Source of the DNA: Paratissierella segnis
Lineage (GTDB): Bacteria > Bacillota > Clostridia > Tissierellales > Tissierellaceae
Direction of reading: 5' to 3'
Assembly: GCF_014385195.1 (NCBI RefSeq)
Contig: NZ_JACRTG010000028.1
Location: 17,614 to 81,613 of the forward strand
Length of the DNA stretch: 64,000 nt
Positions within the stretch are counted from its first letter, which is position 1. Each line of letters opens with the position of its first letter. A program made the translations under genes and the position numbers. The notes beneath the pieces were generated by a model. The model was not told the DNA's origin. It was given only the letters and a program-made list of their open reading frames with translations, and searched no databases. Positions 36,087 to 45,988 of this stretch are shown piece after piece.

Positions 36087-38687
36087 TCAAATCACATGAA
36101 TACTAGTGCCAAGCATTTCCACCACATATGCAATTTCATCATCAGGAATACTGATAGCATAACATTCTTCTATAGCAACAAATTTAGCCCGGACTAAAGC
36201 AAATAACTCTTCATATTCACTTTTGATTTGCGAAATCTCATAATTTGAAAACGATTCTTTCCTTATGCTTCTTTCTATCATACAAGAACAGTGAAAGAAA
36301 AATTTTGTTATAATACTGTTGCTTATATCTACATTCAATTCATTTAATATTTCCTTTAAGACAGACATTAAAATATCACATACTTTCTGCGGATTTAAAA
36401 ACGTCAAAGTGCTTTCGATTATTTCCACCATAATATCTTTATAATGTTCAGGATCACAATTGGCCAGATACTTATACGAATATCCCGCATAAGGAATTTC
36501 CCTTTCTTGTTTTTTACATGTGCTTATACTAATAACATCTTTATATAGGGTGTCCAAATCCATTCCCGGAACAACCGCTTTTGAAACCGCCTCCAGTACC
36601 ATTGGCATACTAACCTTATCTATTGTTTTTGTTTTTATTCCCGTATTTGAAGTAATAAGGTGCCCAAAATTTATGGTAGATCCCATGTCAACTAAAATCA
36701 AAACACCCTTGCTGCAATCAATTTTTTTAACTAAGCACAAAACACGTTCAAAAGCATCTTGTATTCTCTCTTCCAAAGGCATGTCTATCGCATATCCGTA
36801 ATCAATTCCAAGAAGACTGCTGGCAACATCAATCATAGTGCTTGCTGCAGATTGCCCATGCGTAATTACCAGCACGATTACACCATTATCATTTTTATTT
36901 TCACCTATGGTATGCAAGAACATTGTTAAAAAATGTATTTCATTTTCAGGTATCTGCACAGAATAAACATCTTCCATGGACCTAATAAGAGTTTTCGCCA
37001 AAACATTTTCATCTGTATATTCCTTCGAATATTCATCAAAACCGTTAGGCTGCATATTATTTCCATTTAATGTTCTTTCTAATATTGAATTCATATGTAA
37101 AGCAAGTCCGTATATCTCTCTTTCACTCATATGTGAATTAGAATACGTTTCCTTAAAGTTTCTGATAATATCCAAAATCCTCGGCTCAACAATTTTAGAT
37201 ATTGTATCCATAATCGAGTTTGATTTAGATAATTTCACCTTTGAAAACATAGCATCAAATTGCCTATTTAATTCAATTGTTATTTCCCTTCGTTTTTGCG
37301 TATCGTTTAATCCTTGACCGCTGAGCTCCTCCCATTTTTTTGCTATTGACTCATAAAATCCATCTTTTAAATTAAACTGCTCTTTAGGCTTATCGATTCC
37401 GTAATAAAAATAATCATCATTATAATTCGTACCAAGTATATCCATAAGCAATTTATTATTATTACGAATTCTGTAAAATCCATCCATTAATCTACAAGAG
37501 GCATATGAAAGTTTTACTTCCATATAATCATACTTATATCTAATATAGTCAAGAAAAGAAATCGCGCAGAGCATTTGAATATCGCTTTTTAATTGCCCGA
37601 TATTTCCCGGACAGTCATACAATAGCAATGCCTGAACAATTCCCTTGGAAACCTTTATTGGCATATTTACTCTCAAGGATTCTTCATGAAAAAAATAATT
37701 TATAAAATCAAGTCGCTCATTAAGAGTCCTTTCCTCTAAATTTGGAATATTAACCAACACAGGGAACCTGCGAACAAATGTGCTCAGCATAATGGAATCT
37801 ATATTTTCGGTTGTTGCCGCTATTAAAAAAATTTTCGCATGCCTCACGCTCTCTGCTTCTCCCAGTCTGCGGAAAACTCCCTTATCCATTAATAAAAACA
37901 GCATCTCCTGCCCTTCAGGTGGCAAACGATAAACCTCATCAAGAAATAATATTCCCCCATCTGCTTTTTCAACCAAGCCTTGTTTATCGTTTTCAGCTCC
38001 GGTAAATGCACCTTTAGCATGCCCAAATAAAGCAGAATTTAGCAATTCCGGATTTTCACTATAATCCGCACAATTAAATACAATAAACGGAGCATCTGCT
38101 TTCAATCTTCCAACTTCACAGGAAAACATATATATAGCCTCAGCGAGCATGGACTTGCCGGTTCCTGTAGCCCCAGTTATTAATGTATTTAAACCGTTGG
38201 GCGGATACAGGACAGCAGCCTTTACCCGATCAATAATTAGTTTTAAGCTATCCTTAGAACCGATGATGTTTTCAAAAGTATTTTTACTTACACAATCCGC
38301 TCTTACATAATTATCATTCCAATTACTCAATACTATTTGATCATCATTTTTTCCGCTATCTTTGTATTTAATTAAATTTAAAAAATCTTTCTGATTTTCG
38401 AAAAGATATGATTTTAATGCTATATCAAATTTATCCTCTAAATATCCCGAATGGAGAAAACATACTGTTTTCCCCATTATCTTTACTACTTTTTTTTCTC
38501 TGAAAAGAGTGTTTAATTCTTTACTTACATTGTTTCTGAGTATTCCTGTTTCCCTGCTGATTATGCTGGCTTCAAAGCCTATCTGCATGTCAGGTTCCAA
38601 ATCGTCTGAAAAAAGATCCTTTGTAAGACCATACAATGCATCATATACTCTATCTTTTCTTTTAATCGTTATGTTATCAGAATTCAT
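36087..38687 (-). CDS. LevR-type sigma-54 activator with PRD and PTS EIIA domains
   Basis: The 866-residue protein has an N-terminal winged HTH at about residues 15-75. A sigma-54 AAA+ domain follows, with Walker A GATGTGKSMLAEAI around Lys178, the sigma-54 contact loop GAFTGAEND and Walker B GGILFLDEV. A first PRD comes next (about 460-570, His in YGLALHMNS), then an EIIA-Man-like domain with its His in VITHGQS at residue 610, and a C-terminal PRD (IERSIRKESF, DDEIAYVVEML). PTS phosphorylation of the PRDs sets its activity. It is the last gene of the sugar operon and should act at the -24/-12 promoter at 46576-46592. rpoN is not in this window. Confidence 0.93.
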   Translation of the reverse strand: MNSDNITIKRKDRVYDALYGLTKDLFSDDLEPDMQIGFEASIISRETGILRNNVSKELNTLFREKKVVKIMGKTVCFLHSGYLEDKFDIALKSYLFENQKDFLNLIKYKDSGKNDDQIVLSNWNDNYVRADCVSKNTFENIIGSKDSLKLIIDRVKAAVLYPPNGLNTLITGATGTGKSMLAEAIYMFSCEVGRLKADAPFIVFNCADYSENPELLNSALFGHAKGAFTGAENDKQGLVEKADGGILFLDEVYRLPPEGQEMLFLLMDKGVFRRLGEAESVRHAKIFLIAATTENIDSIMLSTFVRRFPVLVNIPNLEERTLNERLDFINYFFHEESLRVNMPIKVSKGIVQALLLYDCPGNIGQLKSDIQMLCAISFLDYIRYKYDYMEVKLSYASCRLMDGFYRIRNNNKLLMDILGTNYNDDYFYYGIDKPKEQFNLKDGFYESIAKKWEELSGQGLNDTQKRREITIELNRQFDAMFSKVKLSKSNSIMDTISKIVEPRILDIIRNFKETYSNSHMSEREIYGLALHMNSILERTLNGNNMQPNGFDEYSKEYTDENVLAKTLIRSMEDVYSVQIPENEIHFLTMFLHTIGENKNDNGVIVLVITHGQSAASTMIDVASSLLGIDYGYAIDMPLEERIQDAFERVLCLVKKIDCSKGVLILVDMGSTINFGHLITSNTGIKTKTIDKVSMPMVLEAVSKAVVPGMDLDTLYKDVISISTCKKQEREIPYAGYSYKYLANCDPEHYKDIMVEIIESTLTFLNPQKVCDILMSVLKEILNELNVDISNSIITKFFFHCSCMIERSIRKESFSNYEISQIKSEYEELFALVRAKFVAIEECYAISIPDDEIAYVVEMLGTSIHVI

Positions 38688-38769
38688 CGATGCACCTCCA
38701 ATAAAACATAATACCCATGATTATATATATTTTACCAATATCTATGACTTTTTTCAATACTTACACTCT

Positions 38770-39132
38770 TTATCTTTTTTTCAATATTTCTATTAAATAT
38801 CCATCCGGATCTTCGACAAAATATTTGCACTTTTCTAACTCCTTGGATACAACTATATTTGATTTATTATGTGCTGAATAGCATTCATCAAAATCATCAG
38901 TAAAAAAAGCAAAGTGAAATGATTTATCGCCAAGATTATATGCTCCGCTTCTATTTTTATCTTTAATCAACTCCAAAAAAAAGTCAGGAGCAGACTTAAA
39001 CCCGATAAAAACCATTTGAAACCTTTCATTATTGATTTCATTCAACTTTTCCATACCAAAATTATCTTCATAAAATTTCATGCTTCTTTCCATATTAGAT
39101 ACGTAATGACAGCAATGATTAAATGTATACAT
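38770..39132 (-). CDS. VOC (glyoxalase/bleomycin-resistance fold) protein
   Basis: The 120-residue protein has two beta-alpha-beta-beta-beta modules. It starts MYTFNHCCHYVSNMERSMKF with the metal-ligand histidine region and ends CKYFVEDPDGYLIEILKKR with the usual DPDG and glutamate ligand. The best general resemblance is lactoylglutathione lyase-type VOC proteins; the substrate is not predictable. It lies 12 bases after the zinc dehydrogenase gene, so it may act on a sugar-derived carbonyl of the same pathway. Confidence 0.85.
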   Translation of the reverse strand: MYTFNHCCHYVSNMERSMKFYEDNFGMEKLNEINNERFQMVFIGFKSAPDFFLELIKDKNRSGAYNLGDKSFHFAFFTDDFDECYSAHNKSNIVVSKELEKCKYFVEDPDGYLIEILKKR

Positions 39133-39144
39133 ATTTTTTCCTCC

Positions 39145-40185
39145 TCATAATCTCACAGTAACACGATATGCTCCAGGTGTTGCTGCGCATTCAAATGCCT
39201 TTTGTATTTCAGATAGCGAAAAACTGTTCTCCAATAGACATTTTAAGTTGATTTCTTTCCTAGCCAAAATTTTTGATGCTTCCATGAAATCTGAAATTGT
39301 AGCATCATATGTCCCTATCAATTCCATAGCTCTGTAATGTATTTGATTTGAATCGATATCCAACTCTGGTGCAGGATATCCTGCAGCAAAAAACAATACT
39401 TTTCCATTGTCTCTTTTTAGCATTTTTATAGCTTGTTTATTAGCACTTGTTGTGCTGGCGGCACATATTACCAAATCCGCTCCTTTACCTTCTGTTAACA
39501 AATTTACTTTCTCAACTGGGTCGTCTTTACTAATATCAATTACGTCAAACCCAAGAGACATTGCCACATCGATTTTTTTTTGCATCATCTCTGTTATTAT
39601 TACATTGCTGCCATAAAAGCGATATACCTGAGCATTCAATAGACCCATTGTTCCAGCACCAATCACAACAACATTATCAAATCGAGTTGGCCGTACTTTT
39701 TTTAACCCATGAACAACGGTTGCAAGTGGCTCTAAAAAACATGATTCTTCAAATGGTAAAGATGGATCAACCTTTACAGCAATTCTTGCATTAACCACTT
39801 TATATTCTGCAAATCCGATAAAGCCGCTAACTCCATCTTCTGTCGGTTTAATTGCATCCAATATATGTTCACATTGGATAGTATTTCCATTACGACACTC
39901 TTCGCATAATCCACAGAAAGGTATGCTAAAACCAACACAATCTCCTATGTTAAATTCAGAATTAACTTTATCTCCCTTGTCAATAATAATACCTATATTT
40001 TCATGACCTCCTGCAACAGGAAATTGCTTTTTCCTTGAACCAGTCCACACTCCATAATCTGCGGTACATATATTGCAAGCATATAATTTTACCAATAGAT
40101 CATTTTCCCCCATTTTGGGAACTGGTCGTTCAAAAACCTCAGCCTGTTTTAGATCGGTTACAGCTGCATATTTCATCATTTTCAT
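39145..40185 (-). CDS. Zinc-dependent alcohol/polyol dehydrogenase (SorE- or threonine-dehydrogenase-like)
   Basis: This 346-residue MDR-family enzyme has a catalytic zinc Cys in ACNICTADYG and GGHENIG. The structural zinc cysteines lie in CGLCEECRNGNTIQC, and the NAD(P)-binding Rossmann motif reads VVVIGAGTMGLLNAQVY. The conserved glutamate of the zinc site occurs in ESCFLEPLATVVHG. In sorbose operons a zinc dehydrogenase (SorE) reduces L-sorbose 1-phosphate to glucitol 6-phosphate; the neighbours here make such a role plausible. It lies between the aldolase and the VOC gene. Confidence 0.85.
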   Translation of the reverse strand: MKMMKYAAVTDLKQAEVFERPVPKMGENDLLVKLYACNICTADYGVWTGSRKKQFPVAGGHENIGIIIDKGDKVNSEFNIGDCVGFSIPFCGLCEECRNGNTIQCEHILDAIKPTEDGVSGFIGFAEYKVVNARIAVKVDPSLPFEESCFLEPLATVVHGLKKVRPTRFDNVVVIGAGTMGLLNAQVYRFYGSNVIITEMMQKKIDVAMSLGFDVIDISKDDPVEKVNLLTEGKGADLVICAASTTSANKQAIKMLKRDNGKVLFFAAGYPAPELDIDSNQIHYRAMELIGTYDATISDFMEASKILARKEINLKCLLENSFSLSEIQKAFECAATPGAYRVTVRL

Positions 40186-40202
40186 TATGTCTCACCTCCT
40201 TC

Positions 40203-41039
40203 CTATGCCTTATTATCTGACATAAATATTTTAATGTAATGACACAGTTTATCTTTAAAACCCTGAATAAATGCCTGTTGTGCAAAAAACATTACACCCA
40301 TTTTTTCATCTTTCATACATTCGTTAAAGGTTTCTGTTCCAGCAACCAATAAATCCGTAGACAGATTGACTTTACAAATACCACATTCAACAGCTTTATT
40401 TAAAAGTTCATCACCCGTACTGCTCCCTCCATGCAAAACCAGTGGAATGCTTACAGATTTACGCAATTCTTTCAATCTCTCAAAGTCAATATGAGGAGTC
40501 CCTTTATACGCACCGTGTGCTGTACCTACGGCCACAGCCAATGCATCAATACCCGTTTCTTCAACGAAACGAACTGCCTCCATCGGGTCTGTCAATGCAT
40601 TCACACCGTCTTGTGCATAGTTTGAGCCTTGACCTACATGTCCCAATTCAGCCTCTACGGTAACACCAAGTCTTTTAGCTATTTCAGTTACTTCCTTAAC
40701 CTCTTTAACATTTTCTTTATAAGGCAAAGTCGAACGGTCTATCATAACACTTGTAAATCCTGCCCTTATGGCTTGAAGGCAAATATCATAACTTCTTCCA
40801 TGATCAAGATTGATAGCCACAGGCACTTTTGCACTTTCTGATAACATAATTGCAATTTTCCCAAAACGCATGATATCATCCGACATTATCTTGTTATAAT
40901 CCAAAATTATCGGTGCATTTAATTCTTCAGCTGCCTTTAAGGACGCAACTATTGAAAATTCATCCCAAACATTGGGAGCCGCGACTGCATATCCCCCAAT
41001 ATGTGCCTCATCTAAAAGTTCTTTCATTGTAACTAACAT
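40203..41039 (-). CDS. Class II ketose-bisphosphate aldolase (SorG/GatY-like)
   Basis: The 278-residue TIM barrel has the zinc histidines and catalytic acid of class II aldolases: NLDHGRS with Asp-His, EAELGHVGQ, VAVGTAHGAYKG and LHGGSSTG. It would cleave a ketohexose 1,6-bisphosphate into two trioses. The length matches the fructose/tagatose-bisphosphate aldolase subfamily used in sugar-alcohol operons; sorbose operons encode a similar protein, SorG. The gene lies between the SDR and the zinc dehydrogenase. Confidence 0.9.
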   Translation of the reverse strand: MLVTMKELLDEAHIGGYAVAAPNVWDEFSIVASLKAAEELNAPIILDYNKIMSDDIMRFGKIAIMLSESAKVPVAINLDHGRSYDICLQAIRAGFTSVMIDRSTLPYKENVKEVKEVTEIAKRLGVTVEAELGHVGQGSNYAQDGVNALTDPMEAVRFVEETGIDALAVAVGTAHGAYKGTPHIDFERLKELRKSVSIPLVLHGGSSTGDELLNKAVECGICKVNLSTDLLVAGTETFNECMKDEKMGVMFFAQQAFIQGFKDKLCHYIKIFMSDNKA

Positions 41040-41080
41040 AACCTGAGCCTCCTATTCTTCTATTTTATTTTAATTATTTA

Positions 41081-41890
41081 TTAACCCTTTGATTTTCCAC
41101 CTGTTATACTTATGGTTGTCCCCGTAATGTAGCTTGCATGATCCGATACAAGATAGCACGCCAAATCAGCCAATTCTTCCAAGCGCCCTAGGCGACCGAG
41201 AGGTATCTTTTTAGAATAATCACTGTGTATTTTCTTTGGATCCGGCTCTTGTCCTCTTGCATAAGACAGTTCTTCAAAATAACCGCCTCCACCTAGATTA
41301 GTTCGTTCATTCATTGCAGGCTCCAATCCCACAACTCTAACATTATAAGGACCTAATTCCTTTGCCCATGATAATCCAAAAGCATGTACCGCAGCTTTTG
41401 TACCCGCATAGATACTTTGAGCCTTGGAGCCTTCTATCCCTGCCTCGGAAGTTACATTTACAATAACTCCTCTTTTCTGATTCACCATAATCCTTGCCAC
41501 TGCCTGAGAACAGAAAAACACGCCCTTTTGATTTATATTTACCATATAATCAAAATCATCCTCCGAAGATTCCATCTCCGGTTTTTTCCCATAATAATCA
41601 ATCAAAAGTCTTATTCGTCCTACCCCTGCATTATTTATCAAACCGTCGATTCTTCCGTATTTTTTAAATACGGTTTCCACCATATTATCTATTGATTTTT
41701 TACTGGAAACATCGCATATAATACTGTCAATCAGTTCAATGTTTTTATATTCCTCATTTATTTTTATATCTGCAGAAATGGTTCTTGCTCCATTAGCAGC
41801 AAAATTTCTTACCATCGCTTCTCCTATACCGCCTGCTCCGCCTGTTACAATAACAACTTTATCACTAAGATTAATCCACTTGTTACTCAT
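41081..41890 (-). CDS. SDR-family dehydrogenase, sorbitol-6-phosphate 2-dehydrogenase-like
   Basis: The 269-residue classical SDR has the cofactor motif TGGAGGIGEA, NNAGVGR, the active-site tetrad with YAGTK, and the C-terminal SDHASYITGTTISITGGKSKG. Its overall pattern, including WINLSDKVVIVTGG, resembles glucitol-6-phosphate dehydrogenases of sorbose and sorbitol operons. These oxidise D-glucitol 6-phosphate to fructose 6-phosphate with NAD. It is the clearest hint at the substrate class of this operon. Confidence 0.85.
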   Translation of the reverse strand: MSNKWINLSDKVVIVTGGAGGIGEAMVRNFAANGARTISADIKINEEYKNIELIDSIICDVSSKKSIDNMVETVFKKYGRIDGLINNAGVGRIRLLIDYYGKKPEMESSEDDFDYMVNINQKGVFFCSQAVARIMVNQKRGVIVNVTSEAGIEGSKAQSIYAGTKAAVHAFGLSWAKELGPYNVRVVGLEPAMNERTNLGGGGYFEELSYARGQEPDPKKIHSDYSKKIPLGRLGRLEELADLACYLVSDHASYITGTTISITGGKSKG

Positions 41891-41901
41891 ATAATTTCTC
41901 C

Positions 41902-42582
41902 TTAAATATTGTTTTTTTCACGCATTTTATTAATAATTTTTACCCCGGAAGTCGTTCCAATACGAGTTGCTCCAGCTTCAACCATCACTAGCAGCGTTTC
42001 TAAATCACGAATGCCCGCCGACGCCTTTACACCTATAGTGGAAGGCACATGAGCACGCATAAGTTTTACATCTTCTACTGTTGCACCGCCGGGAGCAAAA
42101 CCCGTACTTGTTTTTACATATCCTACTTCAACCTCGGAAGCTATATCACATAACCATATTTTCTCTTCATCACTTAAATAATAATTTTCAAATGTAACTT
42201 TGCTGGCCAAATTATCTCTTTTGCATAATTTAACAATTTCATTCATTTCATTTTTAATATAATTATAATTCTTTGCTTTAACCTCAAGAATATTGACACC
42301 AAATCCAATTTCATCTGCCCCAGCCTTAATGGCTTCTTCAGCTTCAAACAATTTAGCTGCAGTTGAAGATTGCGACAGAGGAAAAGAAATAGTTGCTGAT
42401 GCTTTTACTCCGGAACCCTTTAAAATATTTTTACAAAATCCAACACTTGCTTCAGTGCAATCCATTGCCGCGAATTGATACTCAATTGCTTCCAAACATA
42501 ATCTTTCCAATTCTTCATAACCATTTCCGATTTTAGGCACATGCTCTATCATATGTGCTATATCATTGGCTGAATATTTCAT
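41902..42582 (-). CDS. deoC: Deoxyribose-phosphate aldolase family protein (DERA-like)
   Basis: The 226-residue DeoC/LacD-family barrel keeps both active-site lysines, in GYVKTSTGFAPGGAT (Schiff base) and GVKASAGIRDLET. The acidic proton-relay segment differs: usual DERA has DEI/VD followed by V or M, while here it reads GADEIGFGVNI, with Gly at the Asp position. So it may cleave something other than deoxyribose 5-phosphate. No deoxynucleoside genes are near. It lies between the mannitol-type dehydrogenase and the SDR, which suggests a C-C cleaving step for a modified sugar phosphate. Confidence 0.8.
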   Translation of the reverse strand: MKYSANDIAHMIEHVPKIGNGYEELERLCLEAIEYQFAAMDCTEASVGFCKNILKGSGVKASATISFPLSQSSTAAKLFEAEEAIKAGADEIGFGVNILEVKAKNYNYIKNEMNEIVKLCKRDNLASKVTFENYYLSDEEKIWLCDIASEVEVGYVKTSTGFAPGGATVEDVKLMRAHVPSTIGVKASAGIRDLETLLVMVEAGATRIGTTSGVKIINKMREKNNI

Positions 42583-42602
42583 CTTTTTCTCCTTTTATTT
42601 AA

Positions 42603-43796
42603 TTAATTTTTTTGAAAACATATTTCCATATAGTTATCATATATTAGTTGATATAATATATTTTCATTTTCAATCTCTAAATTTAATCCGCAAATTTCAG
42701 GAATTGCCTGTTTTATACCTTTTTCCCTGATCATATTCTGCATTTTTATTGCTACCGTGTCTTCTTCATTATCATACATTAAAAGATATGCAGCACTGCG
42801 TGCAAGGAAATACGGTAGTTTTCCTCGCTTTAAGCACAGCAAAGCGGGTCCTATATATCTGTCGTCATAACTCAATTTTCTCATTGGATCAGCTGCTAAT
42901 CTTGCTATATCGTCTTTGACCTTACAATCCCAAAAAACATCAAAATAATGCTTTTTATTTTCCAGCATTTCTTCCTGGGTAAACCCAAATTCCTCTCCTA
43001 CACCAAAATCCGCCTCGTCAAATGCCTTGTCTATAATATTTTTAATATAATTATCTTTAGAACACTCTATGTTATATTTATATCCTTTATAATTACCTAT
43101 TGCGCTCATGGTACAATGCAGCATATTTCCGCACCACACCTTTTTTGCAAGTCTTCCCTCCATCTTGTCCAAATATTCCATAAAAGGCATATCGGGTTTC
43201 TCTCCGATTATATTATCTCCTACTTTTAAAACTCTGCCTTCGGAAGACGAAACACATAAAGGATCTTCAGCTAGCATTTCATCAGTAGGCTTTACACCAC
43301 CTCTTACAGTCAAAGCCTCTATGATGCCGACATTTTCCATGAAATAATTTTTTTCAATTTCCGAATCCAAACGTTCAGTAATCAGCTCTTTCATTTTCCT
43401 TGCTGTAAAAACCTTATTTGCAAAGAAAAATACATTAAGAGGTTTTTTATTATTATTTTTTATACGCAGCTTTATTGCTTCCGAGAGCTGATCTGCAACA
43501 GAGGGAAATGCACTTGGATATAAAGAAACACAAATTATATTCAAATCAGCTATAATTTCAACAACTCTGTCAAAATCCCTTTCACAGGAATAAGCTTCGT
43601 AATTTGATATTATTTTTTTATCAACCTTACCTTCTCCACTTATAAACAACGTATACTTTCCAGCTTCGTTAAGCTTATCTACCATTTCGGTGAAGGCATC
43701 AACAAATATAATATGATATCCCGCATCCCCAAACAAATCCGCCAAATATCCTCTGCCGATTTTACCGGCACCGATTATCATTACTCTTTTTTCCAT
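42603..43796 (-). CDS. Mannitol-1-phosphate 5-dehydrogenase-like polyol-phosphate dehydrogenase
   Basis: The 397-residue protein has the N-terminal dinucleotide-binding motif VMIIGAGKIGRGYLADLF and the mannitol dehydrogenase C-terminal domain at about residues 200-390 (GNMLHCTMSAIGNYKGYKYN, KRGKLPYFLARSAAYLL). The family oxidises hexitol phosphates with NAD, or reduces the ketose phosphate. It follows the PTS genes, as expected for the first oxidation after phosphorylating uptake. Whether mannitol is the substrate is not shown. Confidence 0.8.
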   Translation of the reverse strand: MEKRVMIIGAGKIGRGYLADLFGDAGYHIIFVDAFTEMVDKLNEAGKYTLFISGEGKVDKKIISNYEAYSCERDFDRVVEIIADLNIICVSLYPSAFPSVADQLSEAIKLRIKNNNKKPLNVFFFANKVFTARKMKELITERLDSEIEKNYFMENVGIIEALTVRGGVKPTDEMLAEDPLCVSSSEGRVLKVGDNIIGEKPDMPFMEYLDKMEGRLAKKVWCGNMLHCTMSAIGNYKGYKYNIECSKDNYIKNIIDKAFDEADFGVGEEFGFTQEEMLENKKHYFDVFWDCKVKDDIARLAADPMRKLSYDDRYIGPALLCLKRGKLPYFLARSAAYLLMYDNEEDTVAIKMQNMIREKGIKQAIPEICGLNLEIENENILYQLIYDNYMEICFQKN

Positions 43797-43856
43797 ATAA
43801 AGACTCCTTTAACAATAATATAGGGGCAGGCATTCATCTGCCCCTATAAGATTTAA

Positions 43857-45452
43857 TTATGCAATAATTCCAAGTCCGCCCAATACGATTCCAATTATGA
43901 ACAGAAGAAGGATTGCAACAACATAATTTTTGCTTACCTTATTAATAAACGCATATACTCCTCCAAGGGTTAAAAGCGGAAGTAACCCTTTAAGTATTGA
44001 ATCAAATATATCTTGTATAGCATATTCACCAACGCCTGTTGTAATTACCAAGGGAGTTGTAACATTTACATATTCCGCAACCAAACCGCCTATCATTAAT
44101 AAGCCGAGAATACTTGCTCCCATAATAATACTTTCAAACATACCTGATTTAAGTAATGTTAGGGCAGATTTCGAACCAAATTTATAACCAAAACGGAACA
44201 ACCATAAACCGATAAACAGGGATAAAATTCCAAAGATTAAAACCGGAGCAATACCGGCAATAGGATTTCCCGCTTTTGCCAAAGGAACAAATAACGCCAA
44301 AATAATAGGCAACAATGTTCCATATGACAATGTATCTCCAATACCTGCAAATGGTCCCATCAAGCCTGTCTTAATTCCGTTAATTGCAGAGTCCGGAACG
44401 TTAGCACCCATCGCTCTTTGTTCTTCCATTGCAGCTGTAATTCCAACAACAACACTACCCCAAACTGATTCCGTATTAAAGAAAACCATATGTCTCTGCA
44501 GTGCTGCGCTGATATCTTCTTTTGTTGTGTAAAGTTTTTTGATTATTGGTGTCATAGCCATACAGAATGAATGCCCCAATAATCTTTCGTAGTTGTGAGT
44601 TGATTCCGCAAATGTCCACCACATTAAATATGATTTAGTTACATCCTTCTTTGTAAGTAAATGTTTTTCATCAACCTGACTTTCTTCATCTATATCGATT
44701 TTCTTTGCATTTTCGCCAATTTTCCCTGTAAAGGTCAAATGTAAGAACGCCATAACAGCGCCAAATATTGCCAATGGTAAAATCGGAATATCTAAATATT
44801 GGACAGCTAAAAATCCAACTGCGAAATAAGGCATAAGCTGTTTTTTACCTATAACATTAAGCATAATTGCAAATCCTAATGCCGGCATAATACTTCCGAT
44901 TGTTGCAAACCCGTTAAGTAGCCATTGAGGAATAGCCTCCATTGCTGCTTCCGCAACTGTAGGTCCAAAATAAACTACTATTACCAGTGGAATTGTCAGT
45001 AAAAGCTTCGAAATATTCGGCAATAGTGCTCCTGACATAATCACTCCTTTGATGCTGCCTTCTTCCGCATATTTATCACCAAGATGAGTACATGCAACAT
45101 TTATTGTATATGCCAATACGTTCAACTGTCTTCCAATTAATCCTGCAGGAACAGCAAGCACCACTGCCATTTCAGGCGCCATGCCTGTTGTTAACGCCAC
45201 AGAAGTACCTACCATCGCGGCAATGGCAACATCACTTGGAGCAGAGCCGCCCGGGCTGACTAACCCAAGATATATAAGCTGAAGCTGTGCACCTACCATT
45301 ACCGCCGTGCTTACATCCCCTAATACCAAACCTACACAAAATGACATAGGCAACGGAGAAAAGAAAAATGGCGCAGAGAATGTCAATCCAAGTTGCGTAA
45401 ACCTAAACAAAAAGTATATCAACCCAATTATAATTGCTTGTACTATTGTCAT
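43857..45452 (-). CDS. Mannose-family PTS EIIC-EIID fusion
   Basis: The 531-residue membrane protein combines two normally separate PTS components. Residues 1 to about 255 form EIIC (PMSFCVGLVLGDVSTAVMVG, LGLVSPGGSAPSDVAIAAMV). A charged linker (IDIDEESQVDEKHLLTKKDV) follows, then EIID from about 275 (WWTFAESTHNYERLLGHSF, MGPFAGIGDTLSYGTLLPI). The two domains form the sugar channel of the Man/Fru/Sor family. There is no stop or frameshift between them, so the fusion looks real. Confidence 0.92.
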   Translation of the reverse strand: MTIVQAIIIGLIYFLFRFTQLGLTFSAPFFFSPLPMSFCVGLVLGDVSTAVMVGAQLQLIYLGLVSPGGSAPSDVAIAAMVGTSVALTTGMAPEMAVVLAVPAGLIGRQLNVLAYTINVACTHLGDKYAEEGSIKGVIMSGALLPNISKLLLTIPLVIVVYFGPTVAEAAMEAIPQWLLNGFATIGSIMPALGFAIMLNVIGKKQLMPYFAVGFLAVQYLDIPILPLAIFGAVMAFLHLTFTGKIGENAKKIDIDEESQVDEKHLLTKKDVTKSYLMWWTFAESTHNYERLLGHSFCMAMTPIIKKLYTTKEDISAALQRHMVFFNTESVWGSVVVGITAAMEEQRAMGANVPDSAINGIKTGLMGPFAGIGDTLSYGTLLPIILALFVPLAKAGNPIAGIAPVLIFGILSLFIGLWLFRFGYKFGSKSALTLLKSGMFESIIMGASILGLLMIGGLVAEYVNVTTPLVITTGVGEYAIQDIFDSILKGLLPLLTLGGVYAFINKVSKNYVVAILLLFIIGIVLGGLGIIA

Positions 45453-45491
45453 TTAAAGTCCCCCTATTCTAAAATATCATGCTTTTTCTTT

Positions 45492-45983
45492 TTAACTGAA
45501 ATTTTGTTTAACAATACTATCTAAATCCGTGCTGGCTGCTTCAGGAACCATTTGAAAATATATTTTGATCCCTCTATTGCTTAAATCAATTAAATCTGAA
45601 ACTTCCTCTTGCGACAAACTAATTGTTGAAAACACTCTTTTTTTACCCTGTTTTGCGGCAATGCCTCCAACCTGCAATTCTTTTATTTCCAAACCAAAAC
45701 CAACAGCCTTTTTAACTTGCTCTACGGTTTTGAACAGCATTAATATGTTTCCACTGCCAAGTTTTGTTTCTTTCCATTCTTTCGCTGCCTGTTCTGCAGA
45801 CTTAATTTCTACATCAATACCATCAGGTTTAGCCAATAAAAATACACTTGATAAGAATTCGTCATTCACCAGCTCGTCATCAACAATAACAATAGTATTG
45901 CTTCTGGATGAATGTAACCACTTCGTGATGATTTGTCCATGTATTAATCTGTCATCAATTCGTACTAATTTCAAACCGGCCAC
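45492..45983 (-). CDS. Mannose-family PTS EIIB component
   Basis: The 163-residue protein begins AGLKLVRIDDRLIHGQIITK; the His in RLIHGQ is the phosphorylation site. I place the start at GTG 45983 because AAGGAGGTG lies six bases before it. The frame stays open to 45992. EIIB takes phosphate from EIIA and passes it to the sugar. It lies 39 bases upstream of the EIIC-D fusion. Confidence 0.92.
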   Translation of the reverse strand: MAGLKLVRIDDRLIHGQIITKWLHSSRSNTIVIVDDELVNDEFLSSVFLLAKPDGIDVEIKSAEQAAKEWKETKLGSGNILMLFKTVEQVKKAVGFGLEIKELQVGGIAAKQGKKRVFSTISLSQEEVSDLIDLSNRGIKIYFQMVPEAASTDLDSIVKQNFS

Positions 45984-45988
45984 CTTTT

